Shown in pieces: positions 43,521 to 53,865 of a stretch of 64,000 bases of DNA. The stretch lies in NCBI GenBank assembly GCA_017308375.1, contig JAFKEW010000043.1, positions 78,984-142,983 of the forward strand. Direction: 5' to 3'. The DNA comes from Alphaproteobacteria bacterium (GTDB taxonomy: Bacteria > Pseudomonadota > Alphaproteobacteria > Micropepsales > Micropepsaceae). The position numbers and the translations under genes are program-made. Within the stretch, counting starts at the first letter, position 1. Every line of letters begins with the position of its first letter. Under the pieces are notes generated by a model. It searched no databases. It saw only the letters and a program-made list of their open reading frames with translations, and had not been told where the DNA came from.

Positions 43521-45420
43521 GCTTGCGGGCCCTGGTCCCATGCCGGGCGGTTCCCCGGACATGGGCCAGCACCACGGTCAGCGCGGCAGGCGTGACGCCA
43601 TCGATCCGCGCGGCCTGACCCAGAGTGGCGGGGCGGATGCGGGCCAGTTTCTGCGCCGCCTCGGTCGAAAGGCCGTGAACCGCGCGATAATCGAGGTCAG
43701 CGGGCAGATGCAGGCCTTCATCCCGGCGGAAGGCGGCGATATCAGCCTCCTGCCGGTCGAGATAGCCGGAATAGCGCGCATCGATCTCCAACTGCTCGAC
43801 AATCGGGGCGGAAAGCCCGCCCAGTTCGGGCCAGATTGCCTGCAGCATCGGCCATTCGACGCCGGGAAGGGCCAGAAGCTCGAACCCGTTGCGGCGGACA
43901 CCATCCAGCCGCACGGTCAGCCCCAGCTTCTGGGCCTGATTGGGGGTGAGGGTCAGCGCCTGCATCTCAGCCCGCGCGGCCTCCAGCGCCGCCATTTTGG
44001 CCGAAAACGCCCGTTTACGGGCGGAACCGACCAGCCCGGCCGCGATACCGAGCCCGGTCAGGCGTTGATCTGCGTTATCCGCCCGCAGGGTGAGGCGGTA
44101 TTCGGCGCGGGAGGTGAACATGCGATAGGGCTCGCTCACCCCCTTGGTCACCAGATCATCGATCAGCACGCCGATATAGGCCCGCGCCCGGTCGAGGATG
44201 ACAGGCCCTGTCCCGCCAGCGGCGCGCGCGGCGTTCAGCCCGGCCATCAGGCCTTGGGCCGCCGCCTCCTCATACCCCGTGGTGCCGTTGATCTGGCCCG
44301 CGAGATAGAGGCCGGGCAGTTTTTTGACCTCCAGCGCGGGCGAAAGCTCCCGCGGATCGACATAATCATACTCGATGGCGTAGCCGGGGCGGATCATCCG
44401 CGCCGTTTCGAGGCCCGGAATGGTCGCAATCAGCGCCAATTGCACATCTTCCGGCGTCGAGGTCGAGATTCCGTTGGGATAGATGGTGGGATCGTCCAGC
44501 CCCTCCGGCTCCAGAAAGATCTGGTGGCTCTCGCGCGCGGCGAAACGGACCACCTTGTCCTCGATCGAGGGGCAATAGCGCGGGCCGGTACTTTCGATCT
44601 GGCCGGAATACATCGGCGCCCGGTCGAGATTGGCGCGCAGGATCGCGTGCGTCTCCGCCGTGGTGCGGGTGATGTGGCAGACGGTCTGCGGCGTGGTGAT
44701 GCGGCTGTTGAGGAAAGAAAAGGGCACCGGCGGATCGTCGCCCGCCTGGGGGGCCAGCCGCTCCCACGCGATGGTGCGGCCGTCGAGCCGCGGCGGGGTG
44801 CCGGTTTTGAGCCGCCCCATGGTGAGGCCGAGGCCGTAAAGCGCCTGAGACAGGCCGACGGCGGCGGATTCGGTGCCGATTTCGCCATTGGCGGCGGGCG
44901 CCGCGGTCATGCGGCCGGCGGGAATCTTGCGCTCCCCGATATGGATCAGGCCGCGCAGAAAGGTGCCGGTGGTGAGAATGACGGCGCCGCTGCGGAATTC
45001 GCTTCCATCCGCCGTGGTCACACCGGCGGCGCGGCCGCCCTGCACCAGAAGGCCTTCCACCGCGGCGGCGCGGATGGTGAGGTTTTCGGTCTCGGCCAGT
45101 GCGGCCTGCATGGCGGCGCGGTAGAGCTTGCGGTCGGCCTGCGCCCGGGGGCCGCGCACCGCCGGGCCCTTGCGCCGGTTCAGCATGCGGAACTGGATGC
45201 CCGCCGCATCGGCGACGCGGCCCATCACGCCGTCCAGCGCATCGATCTCGCGCACCAGATGGCCCTTCCCCACCCCGCCAATGGCCGGATTGCAGGACAT
45301 TTCGCCGATGGTTTCGAGATTATGGGTCAGAAGCAGCGTTGCGGCGCCTGCGCGTGCGGCTGCCGCCGCAGCCTCACAGCCAGCGTGCCCACCCCCGATC
45401 ACGATCACGTCGTAGCGCAT
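43507..45420 (-). CDS. mnmG: tRNA uridine 5-carboxymethylaminomethyl modification enzyme, FAD subunit
   Basis: 637-residue MnmG/GidA. FAD-binding [17 protein letters not shown] at residue 9, [23 protein letters not shown], the redox/thiol regions, and the C-terminal MnmE-binding domain ([17 protein letters not shown]). Works with MnmE on U34 of tRNAs. Two parS sites lie upstream of it. Confidence 0.98.
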   Translation of the reverse strand: MRYDVIVIGGGHAGCEAAAAAARAGAATLLLTHNLETIGEMSCNPAIGGVGKGHLVREIDALDGVMGRVADAAGIQFRMLNRRKGPAVRGPRAQADRKLYRAAMQAALAETENLTIRAAAVEGLLVQGGRAAGVTTADGSEFRSGAVILTTGTFLRGLIHIGERKIPAGRMTAAPAANGEIGTESAAVGLSQALYGLGLTMGRLKTGTPPRLDGRTIAWERLAPQAGDDPPVPFSFLNSRITTPQTVCHITRTTAETHAILRANLDRAPMYSGQIESTGPRYCPSIEDKVVRFAARESHQIFLEPEGLDDPTIYPNGISTSTPEDVQLALIATIPGLETARMIRPGYAIEYDYVDPRELSPALEVKKLPGLYLAGQINGTTGYEEAAAQGLMAGLNAARAAGGTGPVILDRARAYIGVLIDDLVTKGVSEPYRMFTSRAEYRLTLRADNADQRLTGLGIAAGLVGSARKRAFSAKMAALEAARAEMQALTLTPNQAQKLGLTVRLDGVRRNGFELLALPGVEWPMLQAIWPELGGLSAPIVEQLEIDARYSGYLDRQEADIAAFRRDEGLHLPADLDYRAVHGLSTEAAQKLARIRPATLGQAARIDGVTPAALTVVLAHVRGTARHGTRARKHEAA

Positions 45421-45499
45421 GGGCGCGGTGTTTAGGCTTCATAGGGGACACGATCAAGAAAAAGCCTGCCGGAACGGGATGTTTCAGGCGCGCGGGTGA

Positions 45500-45515
45500 T
45501 GTTTCACGTGAAACA
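45500..45515. other. parS centromere site
   Basis: Perfect TGTTTCACGTGAAACA, upstream of mnmG. Confidence 0.93.
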
Positions 45516-45537
45516 ACGGCTTGAGACTGGCGGTGTG

Positions 45538-45553
45538 TGTTTCACGTGAAACG
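45538..45553. other. parS centromere site (15/16 match)
   Basis: TGTTTCACGTGAAACG, one terminal mismatch, 38 bp from the previous site. Confidence 0.85.
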
Positions 45554-45705
45554 TCTTCCGCCACTCAAGCGGTCATAGACATATTTACCTATGTTTCGCG
45601 GCAGAAATACCACAAGCTCTACAGATAGGCACAACAACTGGCGTTTTGGGGGTTCGTAGCCCGGTATTGCTAGTTGCGAATCCCGTCACATGGGCACAAA
45701 AATAA

Positions 45706-45738
45706 TGTCGAGGTCGCCCTAAACAGGCGACCTCGACA
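45706..45738 (-). terminator. perfect 13-bp hairpin with T-rich flank on the minus strand
   Basis: TGTCGAGGTCGCC and GGCGACCTCGACA pair perfectly around a 7-nt loop. Read on the minus strand it is followed by TTATTTTTG, fitting an intrinsic terminator for leftward transcription from the mnmE side. Confidence 0.5.
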
Positions 45739-45752
45739 GATAAATACCACGT

Positions 45753-45849
45753 GGAGATGTGGCCGAGCCCGGTTGAAGGCAGCGGATTTCCAATCCGTAC
45801 AGGACGCTAGCCCCGTCCTGCGGGGGTTCAAATCCCCCCATCTCCGCCA
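45753..45849 (+). tRNA. class II (serine-type) tRNA with anticodon UCC
   Basis: Acceptor GGAGATG/CATCTCC, short D-stem GCC/GGC, long variable arm with stem AGGACG/CGTCCT, T-arm GGGGG/CCCCC around TTCAAAT, discriminator G73 and encoded CCA: all serine tRNA identity features. The anticodon stem GCGGA/TCCGT encloses loop TTTCCAA (45787-45793), so positions 34-36 (45789-45791) read UCC, a glycine-type anticodon. Normal tRNA-Ser(GGA) would have TTGGAAA, the exact reverse complement of this loop. Automated calls may label it Gly, Ser or pseudo. It may be a mistranslating or inactive tRNA. Confidence 0.85.
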
Positions 45850-45867
45850 CCAACATTACTTCAAACT

Positions 45868-45895
45868 AGGCCCCATACTGGGGCCTTTTTCTTTC
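45868..45895 (+). terminator. intrinsic terminator after the tRNA
   Basis: AGGCCCC, loop ATACT, GGGGCCT, then TTTTCTTTCT: a strong rho-independent terminator 18 bp after the tRNA CCA end. Confidence 0.85.
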
Positions 45896-45978
45896 TAACC
45901 GATTGACAGCAGCCAACGCGAGTAGAAAGTGATTCGTTATGAATGTACCTAATTGTTCAATTTTGTACAATATAACTC

Positions 45979-46233
45979 ATGGCACGACGTCGAACGAGCG
46001 GCTCCAGATCCAGACTAGGATCTGAACTTGAGGGGATACTTGCTGATTTCTGTGAAGCTCATCATGGCGCCAACGCCCATGAGATAACCAAGCGGGCTAT
46101 CAGAGAGTTTGTCTCTCACGATTTGGAGAACAATCCGGGCATTCGCAAAGAATTTGAGCGGCTGCAAAAACTGCGCCTCCGCGAACCAAACTTGAAAGTA
46201 GTGGCTTTGGATAGAGACGAAGGCAAAAACTAG
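45979..46233 (+). CDS. small hypothetical basic protein
   Basis: 84 residues, not recognised. Very basic start (ARRRTSGSRSRLGSE), then two predicted helices (LEGILADFCEAHHG and AHEITKRAIREFVSHDLENN) and a charged tail. Size and pattern could suit a small DNA-binding or antitoxin-like protein, but no partner is adjacent. The 45940-45978 stretch ahead is AT-rich and contains the palindrome TTGTACAA next to TATAAC, a plausible promoter/operator. It converges with mnmE, 4 bp apart. Base composition is lower in GC than its neighbours. Confidence 0.55.
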   Translation: MARRRTSGSRSRLGSELEGILADFCEAHHGANAHEITKRAIREFVSHDLENNPGIRKEFERLQKLRLREPNLKVVALDRDEGKN

Positions 46234-46237
46234 GCGG

Positions 46238-47545
46238 CTACTTCCCAATACAGAAGTCGCGGAAGATGACGTCGAGCAGGTCTTCGACATCGACGCGGCC
46301 GGTGATACGGCCGATGGCACGGGTGGCGAGGCGGATGTCTTCGGCCATCAGCTCGGCCTCCGGCGCCTGACATGCGCGAGCCAAGGCTTCAGCCGCCTCC
46401 TCCAGCGCGCGGCGATGGCGGGCGCGGGTAATCAGCGGGGCCTCGCCCGGCCGCTCCAGCGTTCGGGCCACCAACCGGGTCAGCCAGGCCAGCAGGGCCT
46501 CCACCCCCGCCCCGGTTTTGAGCGAAAGGTGCAGGCCGTCCCGCGCCGCGGGCCACGGCAGATCGGTCTTGTTCCAGACGATGAGGTCCGGCTTCAGGTC
46601 GCCCAGTTCGGGCTGATCGCTGCTGGCGCCGTCCAGCAGTAGCAGCACCAGATCGCTTTCGGCGGCGCGGGCACGGGCACGGCGCACCCCTTCCCGCTCG
46701 ATGGCATCGCCGGATTCGCGCAAGCCCGCCGTGTCCGAGATGGTGACGAGATAGCCGCCAAGGTCGAGCCGGATGTCGATCACATCGCGGGTGGTGCCCG
46801 GAATATCAGACACGATGGCGACGCTGCGTTTCGCCAAGGCATTGATAAGAGAGCTTTTTCCAGCATTCGGTGGACCGATCACCGTTAAGTGAACACCGTC
46901 GCGGATCAGCTCCCCCCGCCCCGCATCATTCAGATAGGCAGCGATTTCGGCCTGGATAGCGGTAAGGTTTTCGCGGGCGCGTGTCTCCACATCCTCCGGC
47001 AGTTCCTCCTCCGCGAAATCAATTGCGGCTTCGGCCAGCGCGCCGGCCGCGATCAGCCGGGTGCGCCAGTCTTCATAGAGCGCCTCCGCCACGCCGCCAT
47101 ATTGGCGCAAGGCCTGCCTGCGCTGGCTTTCGGTTTCGGCATCGATCAGATCGGCCAGCGCTTCCGCCCGGGTCAGGTCCAACTTACCGTTCTCAACCGC
47201 GCGGCGGGTGAACTCCCCCGCCTCGGCGGTGCGCAAACCGGGCACGGCGCCGAGCGCCGCCATCAAACCTTCGGCGATGGCGCGGCCGCCATGGGCATGA
47301 AATTCGGCACAATCCTCGCCGGTGAAACTGGCCGGTCCCGGAAACCAGAGCAGAAGACCATGATCGATCGCGCGGCCCTTGCCATCCACAAAGGCGCGCA
47401 AGGCGGCGCGGCGTGGGTGGGGCGGCCCCTGCCCCGTCAGCGCGCGTACCGCCGCCCCAGCCTGCGGCCCCGAAACGCGGAACAGCGCCACGCCGGCGCG
47501 GCCCGGCGCGCTGGACAGCGCGAAAATCGTATCGTCCCGCATCAT
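46238..47545 (-). CDS. mnmE: tRNA modification GTPase
   Basis: 435-residue MnmE/TrmE. N-terminal tetrahydrofolate-binding domain (DTIFALSSAPGRAGVALFRV), helical domain, inserted G domain (GPPNAGKSSLINAL, DIPGTTRD, DTAGLRESGD, NKTD), and the invariant C-terminal CIGK. Partner of MnmG. Start ATG 47545, or 47542 as the second Met. Confidence 0.98.
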   Translation of the reverse strand: MMRDDTIFALSSAPGRAGVALFRVSGPQAGAAVRALTGQGPPHPRRAALRAFVDGKGRAIDHGLLLWFPGPASFTGEDCAEFHAHGGRAIAEGLMAALGAVPGLRTAEAGEFTRRAVENGKLDLTRAEALADLIDAETESQRRQALRQYGGVAEALYEDWRTRLIAAGALAEAAIDFAEEELPEDVETRARENLTAIQAEIAAYLNDAGRGELIRDGVHLTVIGPPNAGKSSLINALAKRSVAIVSDIPGTTRDVIDIRLDLGGYLVTISDTAGLRESGDAIEREGVRRARARAAESDLVLLLLDGASSDQPELGDLKPDLIVWNKTDLPWPAARDGLHLSLKTGAGVEALLAWLTRLVARTLERPGEAPLITRARHRRALEEAAEALARACQAPEAELMAEDIRLATRAIGRITGRVDVEDLLDVIFRDFCIGK

Positions 47546-47551
47546 GCCCGA

Positions 47552-47842
47552 TCAGGCTTTGGGGTCTTTTTTCGTCGGGCCGCCCTTTGCGGCGCCACCG
47601 GTGGCCGCCCGCGCACTGTCCCACAGAAAGCGCTGAAACTGCTCGAACGCCTGGGTGCCGAAGCCCGCGCCGGGCGGCATCCACGCCTTCAGCATCGCTT
47701 CGGGATCGGAAGCATCAAGCGCGGCCTTCATCCGCTGTTCCATTTCCGCCAGCATCTTCTCCTGCAGCGCCGAAACGTCCGGCAAGCCCATCAGCTTGCG
47801 CGCCTCCTCCGGCGTGAGGTCCACCTCGACATGCATTTTCAT
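47552..47842 (-). CDS. DUF6489-like hypothetical protein
   Basis: 96 residues: KMHVEVDLTPEEARKLMGLPDVS, then a helix-rich middle (QEKMLAEMEQRMKAAL) and WDSARAATGG tail. I recognise it as the small protein commonly found beside mnmE in alphaproteobacteria (DUF6489); its function is unknown. The segment resembles phasin-like or membrane-associated helices. ATG 47842 has AAGGAAA ahead; 6 bp upstream of mnmE, same strand. Confidence 0.75.
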   Translation of the reverse strand: MKMHVEVDLTPEEARKLMGLPDVSALQEKMLAEMEQRMKAALDASDPEAMLKAWMPPGAGFGTQAFEQFQRFLWDSARAATGGAAKGGPTKKDPKA

Positions 47843-47891
47843 GGTCTGTTTTCCTTCACGCTTGTTCGTTCCACATGCCCCGCCGGGCACA

Positions 47892-47983
47892 AAACCGGAT
47901 TCGATGGAATCCCGGTTTCGCTCCAGTTCTTTGTTCTGTCGCGCAATTGATCGGAAAACCGCTTCACACTTTTCCGATTGCGC
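47892..47983. repeat. two intergenic palindromic elements
   Basis: An imperfect palindrome AAACCGG...CCCGGTTT (about 47893-47919) and a second GCGCAAT..CGGAAAA...TTTTCCGATTGCGC (47941-47982). Both look like dispersed intergenic repeats. Confidence 0.55.
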
Positions 47984-48059
47984 TCTAAACAGACGCTAAG
48001 AGCATAAACCCTGTCCCGCAACGGCGCGCGGCTCTCTTCGCGCACTGCAAGGATGCCCC

Positions 48060-50102
<2,043 letters not shown>

Positions 50103-50203
50103 TCCCATAGGCTTCGCATCAGGGTTTCGCATCGGGCGCCGGCTGTGATTTGATTTCAGCCGGATCCCCGAACGGCAACAACCAGAACAAAGGGCGCGCA
50201 GGC

Positions 50204-50899
50204 ATGGGCAAAGACGTCACGATTCAGGGCAAGGACGGCAATTTCTCGGCCTATCTCGCCACACCAGCGGTGGGCGGCGGGCCCGGAATCGTGGTGATTC
50301 AGGAGATTTTCGGCGTCAACGCGGTGATGCGCAGCGTGGCCGACGGCCTGGCCGCACGAGGATTCTTCGCGCTCGCGCCGGACCTGTTCTGGCGGCTGTC
50401 GCCCAATGTGCAGTTGGGCGACAAGACCAAGGCGGACTGGGACAAGGCGTTCGACCTGATGAACCGCTTCGATCCCGCCAAAGGGGTGGAGGATATTCAG
50501 GCCACCATCACCCACTTGCGCAAAACGCGCGGCACCAACGGCAAGGTGGGCGCGGTGGGCTATTGCCTCGGCGGCATGCTGGCTTACCTGACCGCCACCC
50601 GCACCGATTGCGATGCGGCGGTTGGCTATTACGGCGTCAATATCCAGACCATGCTGGACGAAGCCGAGAATCTGAAAAAACCGCTGATGCTGCACATCGC
50701 CGGGAAAGACCAGTTCGTGCCGCAAGCGGCCCAGGCGAAGATCGTGGAAGGGCTGAAAGCCAATCCACTCGCCACCACACACATTTATCCGGAAATGGAT
50801 CACGCCTTCGCCCGTGACGGCGGCGAGCATTACGACAAGGCCTGTGCCGACCTCGCCAACAGCCGCACCGCCACCTTCCTGCGCCAGCATCTGAGCTAA
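50204..50899 (+). CDS. dienelactone hydrolase family protein
   Basis: 231-residue alpha/beta hydrolase of the DLH family. Nucleophile Cys in VGYCLGGMLA near residue 123, Asp in AGKDQFVPQ near 168, His in EMDHAFARDG near 200. Hydrolyses dienelactones or related esters; not tied to the catabolic cluster 40 kb away. ATG 50204 chosen because the conserved fold starts there; the longer frame from 50150 lacks a ribosome site. Confidence 0.92.
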   Translation: MGKDVTIQGKDGNFSAYLATPAVGGGPGIVVIQEIFGVNAVMRSVADGLAARGFFALAPDLFWRLSPNVQLGDKTKADWDKAFDLMNRFDPAKGVEDIQATITHLRKTRGTNGKVGAVGYCLGGMLAYLTATRTDCDAAVGYYGVNIQTMLDEAENLKKPLMLHIAGKDQFVPQAAQAKIVEGLKANPLATTHIYPEMDHAFARDGGEHYDKACADLANSRTATFLRQHLS

Positions 50900-50902
50900 G
50901 GC

Positions 50903-51122
50903 CCCTCCCGAATTGCGCTTCGCCCAATTCGACCCCGCAACACGTGTGGGGCAGGCTCTCCCCCGCTTCGCAGGGGAGGAGAAGTGGGCGCCGTGCATCC
51001 TCCCACGTGGTTACGGGGGAGGCGTTCCGAAGGAACGGAGGGGGCGATGCCGTATTTACCCCCACCCGAAAATTTGCGCTTCGCTTCAATTTTCGACCTC
51101 CCCACTGCGGGGAGGCGAAAGA
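50903..51122. repeat. composite C-rich palindromic repeat, copy C
   Basis: Shares GTTCCGAAGGAACGGAGGGGGCG with copy B and the CACCCCCACCC..CTTCGCT..CGACCTCCCC module with copy A, plus palindromes CTCCCCCGCTTCGCAGGGGAG and TCCCACGTGGTTACGGGGGA. Ends about 120 bp before the HTH-RibBA gene. Confidence 0.75.
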
Positions 51123-51241
51123 AGAATCCCATATTTCGTATATCAGTAAAAACTGGACCCAATAACTGCTATCTATACACTTGCTTCGTTTGCACTGTAT
51201 GATTTCGTTTGTTTCGATTATAGTGAAACACGGATATAGAT
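51123..51241 (+). promoter_or_regulatory. AT-rich promoter region of the HTH-RibBA gene
   Basis: A sharply AT-rich 110 bp after the repeat element, with TATAGT at 51219-51224 as a possible -10 but no good -35. Its composition differs from all nearby core promoters and fits acquisition together with the antitoxin-like 5' domain. Confidence 0.45.
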
Positions 51242-52753
51242 ATGGCGGATAGTGCGATTTTCCGCAATGCGGTGATGCCGGAGGAGGCCGACGCCAGCGT
51301 GGCGCAGGCCAGCCTGCGGCGGCTGGAGCCCTATCGCGGCTGGACCGGTGGCGTCTCGGTTCAGGTCCACGACGACAATGCCCGCACCGCCCCCCTGCCC
51401 GAACCGGCGTTCCGGCTGCTGCTCGACCTTCTGAATCATATGGCCCGCGGCCAGGTGGTGGCCGTCGCCTCCATCGAGGCGGAATTCACCACCCAGCAGG
51501 CGGCGGAGGTTCTGGGCGTTTCCCGCCCCCATCTGATCAAGCTGCTGGAAGCAGGGCTGCTTCCCTATCGCCGGGTGGGCAGCCACCGCCGCATCCGCTT
51601 CACCGATATTGCCGCCTTTCGCGCCGGCCCCGGCGCCCGCCACAGAACGGAGACCCCGATGCCATTCGACCCCGTGGAAGACGCCATCCGCGCCATTGCA
51701 GACGGCGAAATGATTGTGGTGGTGGATGATGACGACCGCGAAAACGAAGGCGATCTGATTGTCGCCGCTTCCAAAGTCACCCGCGAACAGGTGGCGTTCA
51801 TGATCCGCCACACCAGCGGCATTCTGTGTGCGCCGCTGACCCCGGCACGGGCGCGTGCGCTGTCCCTCGACCCGATGGTGCGCGAGAACAACGCCCCGCT
51901 CGGCACCGCCTTCACCATTTCGGTCGATTATCGTGACGGGCTGACCACCGGCATCTCCGCCGACGAACGCTGCAACACGGTGCGCGCACTCGCCAATGAC
52001 AATGTGCAGGCGGAGGATTTCGTCCGCCCCGGCCATGTCTTTCCGCTGATCGCAAAAGACGGCGGGGTTCTGATGCGCTCCGGCCATACCGAGGCCGCCA
52101 CCGATCTGATGCGGCTGGCCGGCCTGCCGGAAACGGGTGTGCTCGCCGAACTCGTCAACGACGATGGTTCGGTCAAGCGGCTGCCCGCCCTCCTCGCCTT
52201 TGCCAAGGAACACAAGCTCAAAATCATTTCGATTGCCGATCTGATCGCCTGGCGCCGGGCGCGCGAGAAGCTGGTGCACCGTGCGCGCGAATTCGAATTG
52301 CAGACCGAAATCGGGCCGGCCCGCGCCATCGCCTATTCCACTCCGTTCGATGCCGTGCAGCACATGGCACTGGTGTTCGGCGATCCGCTGCGCGTGAGCG
52401 CACCGCTCGTGCGCATTCACCGCCAGGATGTGCTGGGCGATGTCTTCCGCCATGGTGGCGGGCACGATCTGCTGGCCGCCGCGATGGCACGCATCAAGAC
52501 GGCAGGCGCGGGCGTGATCGTTTATCTGCGCGAAGGGGCGGCCGGTGTTTCAACCCCGGATCCGCTGCCCATGGCCGCCACGCCAAGCGAAAAGAAACGG
52601 GCGGAAAACTGGCGCGATGTGGGCATCGGGGCACAGATCCTGAAGGATCTGGAACTGAAATCCATCACGCTGCTTTCGCCCCATCAGTTTGAATATGTCG
52701 GCCTTGCGGGCTTCGATATTCAGATTGCGGCCATCGAACAGATTGGCGGCTGA
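51242..52753 (+). CDS. ribBA: fusion: antitoxin/excisionase-type HTH domain + RibBA (DHBP synthase, degenerate GTP cyclohydrolase II)
   Basis: 503 residues in one frame. Residues 1-135 are an excisionase-type HTH protein typical of chromosomal toxin-antitoxin antitoxins (APLPEPAFRLLLDLLNHMA, then FTTQQAAEVLGVSRPHLIKL, RVGSHRRIRFTDIAAF). From Met140 a full RibB follows: VVDDDDRENEGDL (160-172), HTSGILCAPLT, RPGHVFPLIA, RSGHTEAATDL, making 3,4-dihydroxy-2-butanone-4-phosphate for riboflavin. The C-terminal RibA domain has lost all three zinc cysteines (VRIHRQDVLGDVFRHGGG where RibA has C..GD..RCDCG), so it should not act on GTP. GGAG precedes codon 140, so RibBA may also be made alone from ATG 51659. 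Confidence 0.88.
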   Translation: MADSAIFRNAVMPEEADASVAQASLRRLEPYRGWTGGVSVQVHDDNARTAPLPEPAFRLLLDLLNHMARGQVVAVASIEAEFTTQQAAEVLGVSRPHLIKLLEAGLLPYRRVGSHRRIRFTDIAAFRAGPGARHRTETPMPFDPVEDAIRAIADGEMIVVVDDDDRENEGDLIVAASKVTREQVAFMIRHTSGILCAPLTPARARALSLDPMVRENNAPLGTAFTISVDYRDGLTTGISADERCNTVRALANDNVQAEDFVRPGHVFPLIAKDGGVLMRSGHTEAATDLMRLAGLPETGVLAELVNDDGSVKRLPALLAFAKEHKLKIISIADLIAWRRAREKLVHRAREFELQTEIGPARAIAYSTPFDAVQHMALVFGDPLRVSAPLVRIHRQDVLGDVFRHGGGHDLLAAAMARIKTAGAGVIVYLREGAAGVSTPDPLPMAATPSEKKRAENWRDVGIGAQILKDLELKSITLLSPHQFEYVGLAGFDIQIAAIEQIGG

Positions 52754-52815
52754 GATCGCAATTTCCGCGACCGCGCTTTATCGTGGCCGGCAGCTGCAAA
52801 ACAAAGGAGCAGGCG

Positions 52816-53796
52816 ATGAAGGCGATCCGGTTTGAAAAGACGGGCGGGCCGGAGGTTCTGGGCTATACCGATGTGGAATTGCCGCCACCGGGAACGGGCG
52901 AGGCGCGGGTGCGCCACAGCGCCATCGGCGTCAATTTCATCGACACCTATTACCGCAGCGGGCTTTATCCGGTGAAGCTGCCCTCCGGCCTCGGCAGCGA
53001 GGCGGCTGGCGTCGTCACCGCGCTGGGCGAGGATGTCAGCGGGCTGAAAACCAATGTCAGTATTGGTGACCGTGTCGCCTATGCCGGGCCGCTCGGCGCT
53101 TACGCGGAAGAAGCCAATGTGCCCGCCGCACGTTTGGTCAAATTGCCGGATGGAATTGGCGATGACATTGCCGCCGCCGCGATGCTGAAAGGCATGACGG
53201 TGCAATATCTGCTCACACGCACCTTCATGGTGCAAAAGGGGATGACCATCCTGTTTCATGCCGCGGCCGGCGGTGTCGGGCTGATCGCGGGCCAATGGGC
53301 GAAACATCTGGGCGCCACCGTGATCGGCACCGTGGGATCGGATGACAAGATCGCGCTCGCCCGTGCGCATGGCTATGACCATGTCTTCAACATGCGCAAA
53401 GAGGATTGGGTGGCGCGGGTGCGCGAACTGTCAGGCGGGGAGGGGCTGCCGGTGGTCTACGATTCCATCGGCAAGGATAGCTGGGACGGTTCGCTCGATT
53501 GTCTGGCGCCGCGCGGGCTGATGGTCAGCTTCGGCAATGCCAGCGGGGCGGTGCCGCCTTTCGCGCCGGGCATTCTAGCGGCCAAAGGTTCGCTCTATCT
53601 GACGCGGCCCTCGCTCCTTCATTACACGCGCACGCGGGCGGAGTTGCAGGAAACGGCCGACGATCTGTTCGCGGTGATCGCATCGGGTGCGGTGAAGATC
53701 GAAGTGCGCCAGCGTTTCAAGCTGGCCAATGCGGCGGACGCCCATCGCGCGCTGGAAGGACGCAAGACCACCGGCGCAACGGTACTGGTTCCATAA
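52816..53796 (+). CDS. NADPH:quinone reductase (zinc-independent MDR family)
   Basis: 326-residue medium-chain reductase of the QorA type: IRFEKTGGPEVLGYTDVELP at the N terminus, NFIDTYYRSGLYP, and the NADPH-binding HAAAGGVGLIAGQWAKHLGA with VIGTVGSDDK. No catalytic zinc cysteines. Reduces quinones by one or two electrons. ATG 52816 has AAAGGAG ahead; 62 bp after ribBA. Confidence 0.93.
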   Translation: MKAIRFEKTGGPEVLGYTDVELPPPGTGEARVRHSAIGVNFIDTYYRSGLYPVKLPSGLGSEAAGVVTALGEDVSGLKTNVSIGDRVAYAGPLGAYAEEANVPAARLVKLPDGIGDDIAAAAMLKGMTVQYLLTRTFMVQKGMTILFHAAAGGVGLIAGQWAKHLGATVIGTVGSDDKIALARAHGYDHVFNMRKEDWVARVRELSGGEGLPVVYDSIGKDSWDGSLDCLAPRGLMVSFGNASGAVPPFAPGILAAKGSLYLTRPSLLHYTRTRAELQETADDLFAVIASGAVKIEVRQRFKLANAADAHRALEGRKTTGATVLVP

Positions 53797-53821
53797 ACGT
53801 CGCAATACGAGGCATTCCATG

Positions 53822-53841
53822 CTCCCCCGTTTACGGGAGGA
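53822..53841. repeat. C-rich palindrome fragment
   Basis: CTCCCCCGTTTACGGGAGG, shortened member of the C-rich palindrome family between convergent genes. Confidence 0.55.
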
Positions 53842-53865
53842 TAATTTACGCTTCAGCCGACCCTG

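Larger units (their letters stand above)
45421..45752. other. 332-bp intergenic region with parS sites and a hairpin
   Basis: No gene. Holds two parS sites (45500-45515, 45538-45553), a perfect 13-bp inverted repeat (45706-45738) and the promoter region of the following tRNA, which I could not pinpoint. Confidence 0.6.

Noticed and set aside
43519..45435. 638-codon plus-strand ORF
   Set aside because: Exactly mirrors mnmG; shadow.
45421..45752. mnmG upstream region considered as oriC
   Set aside because: Contains parS sites but no DnaA boxes that I can see; the hemE spacer has better synteny.
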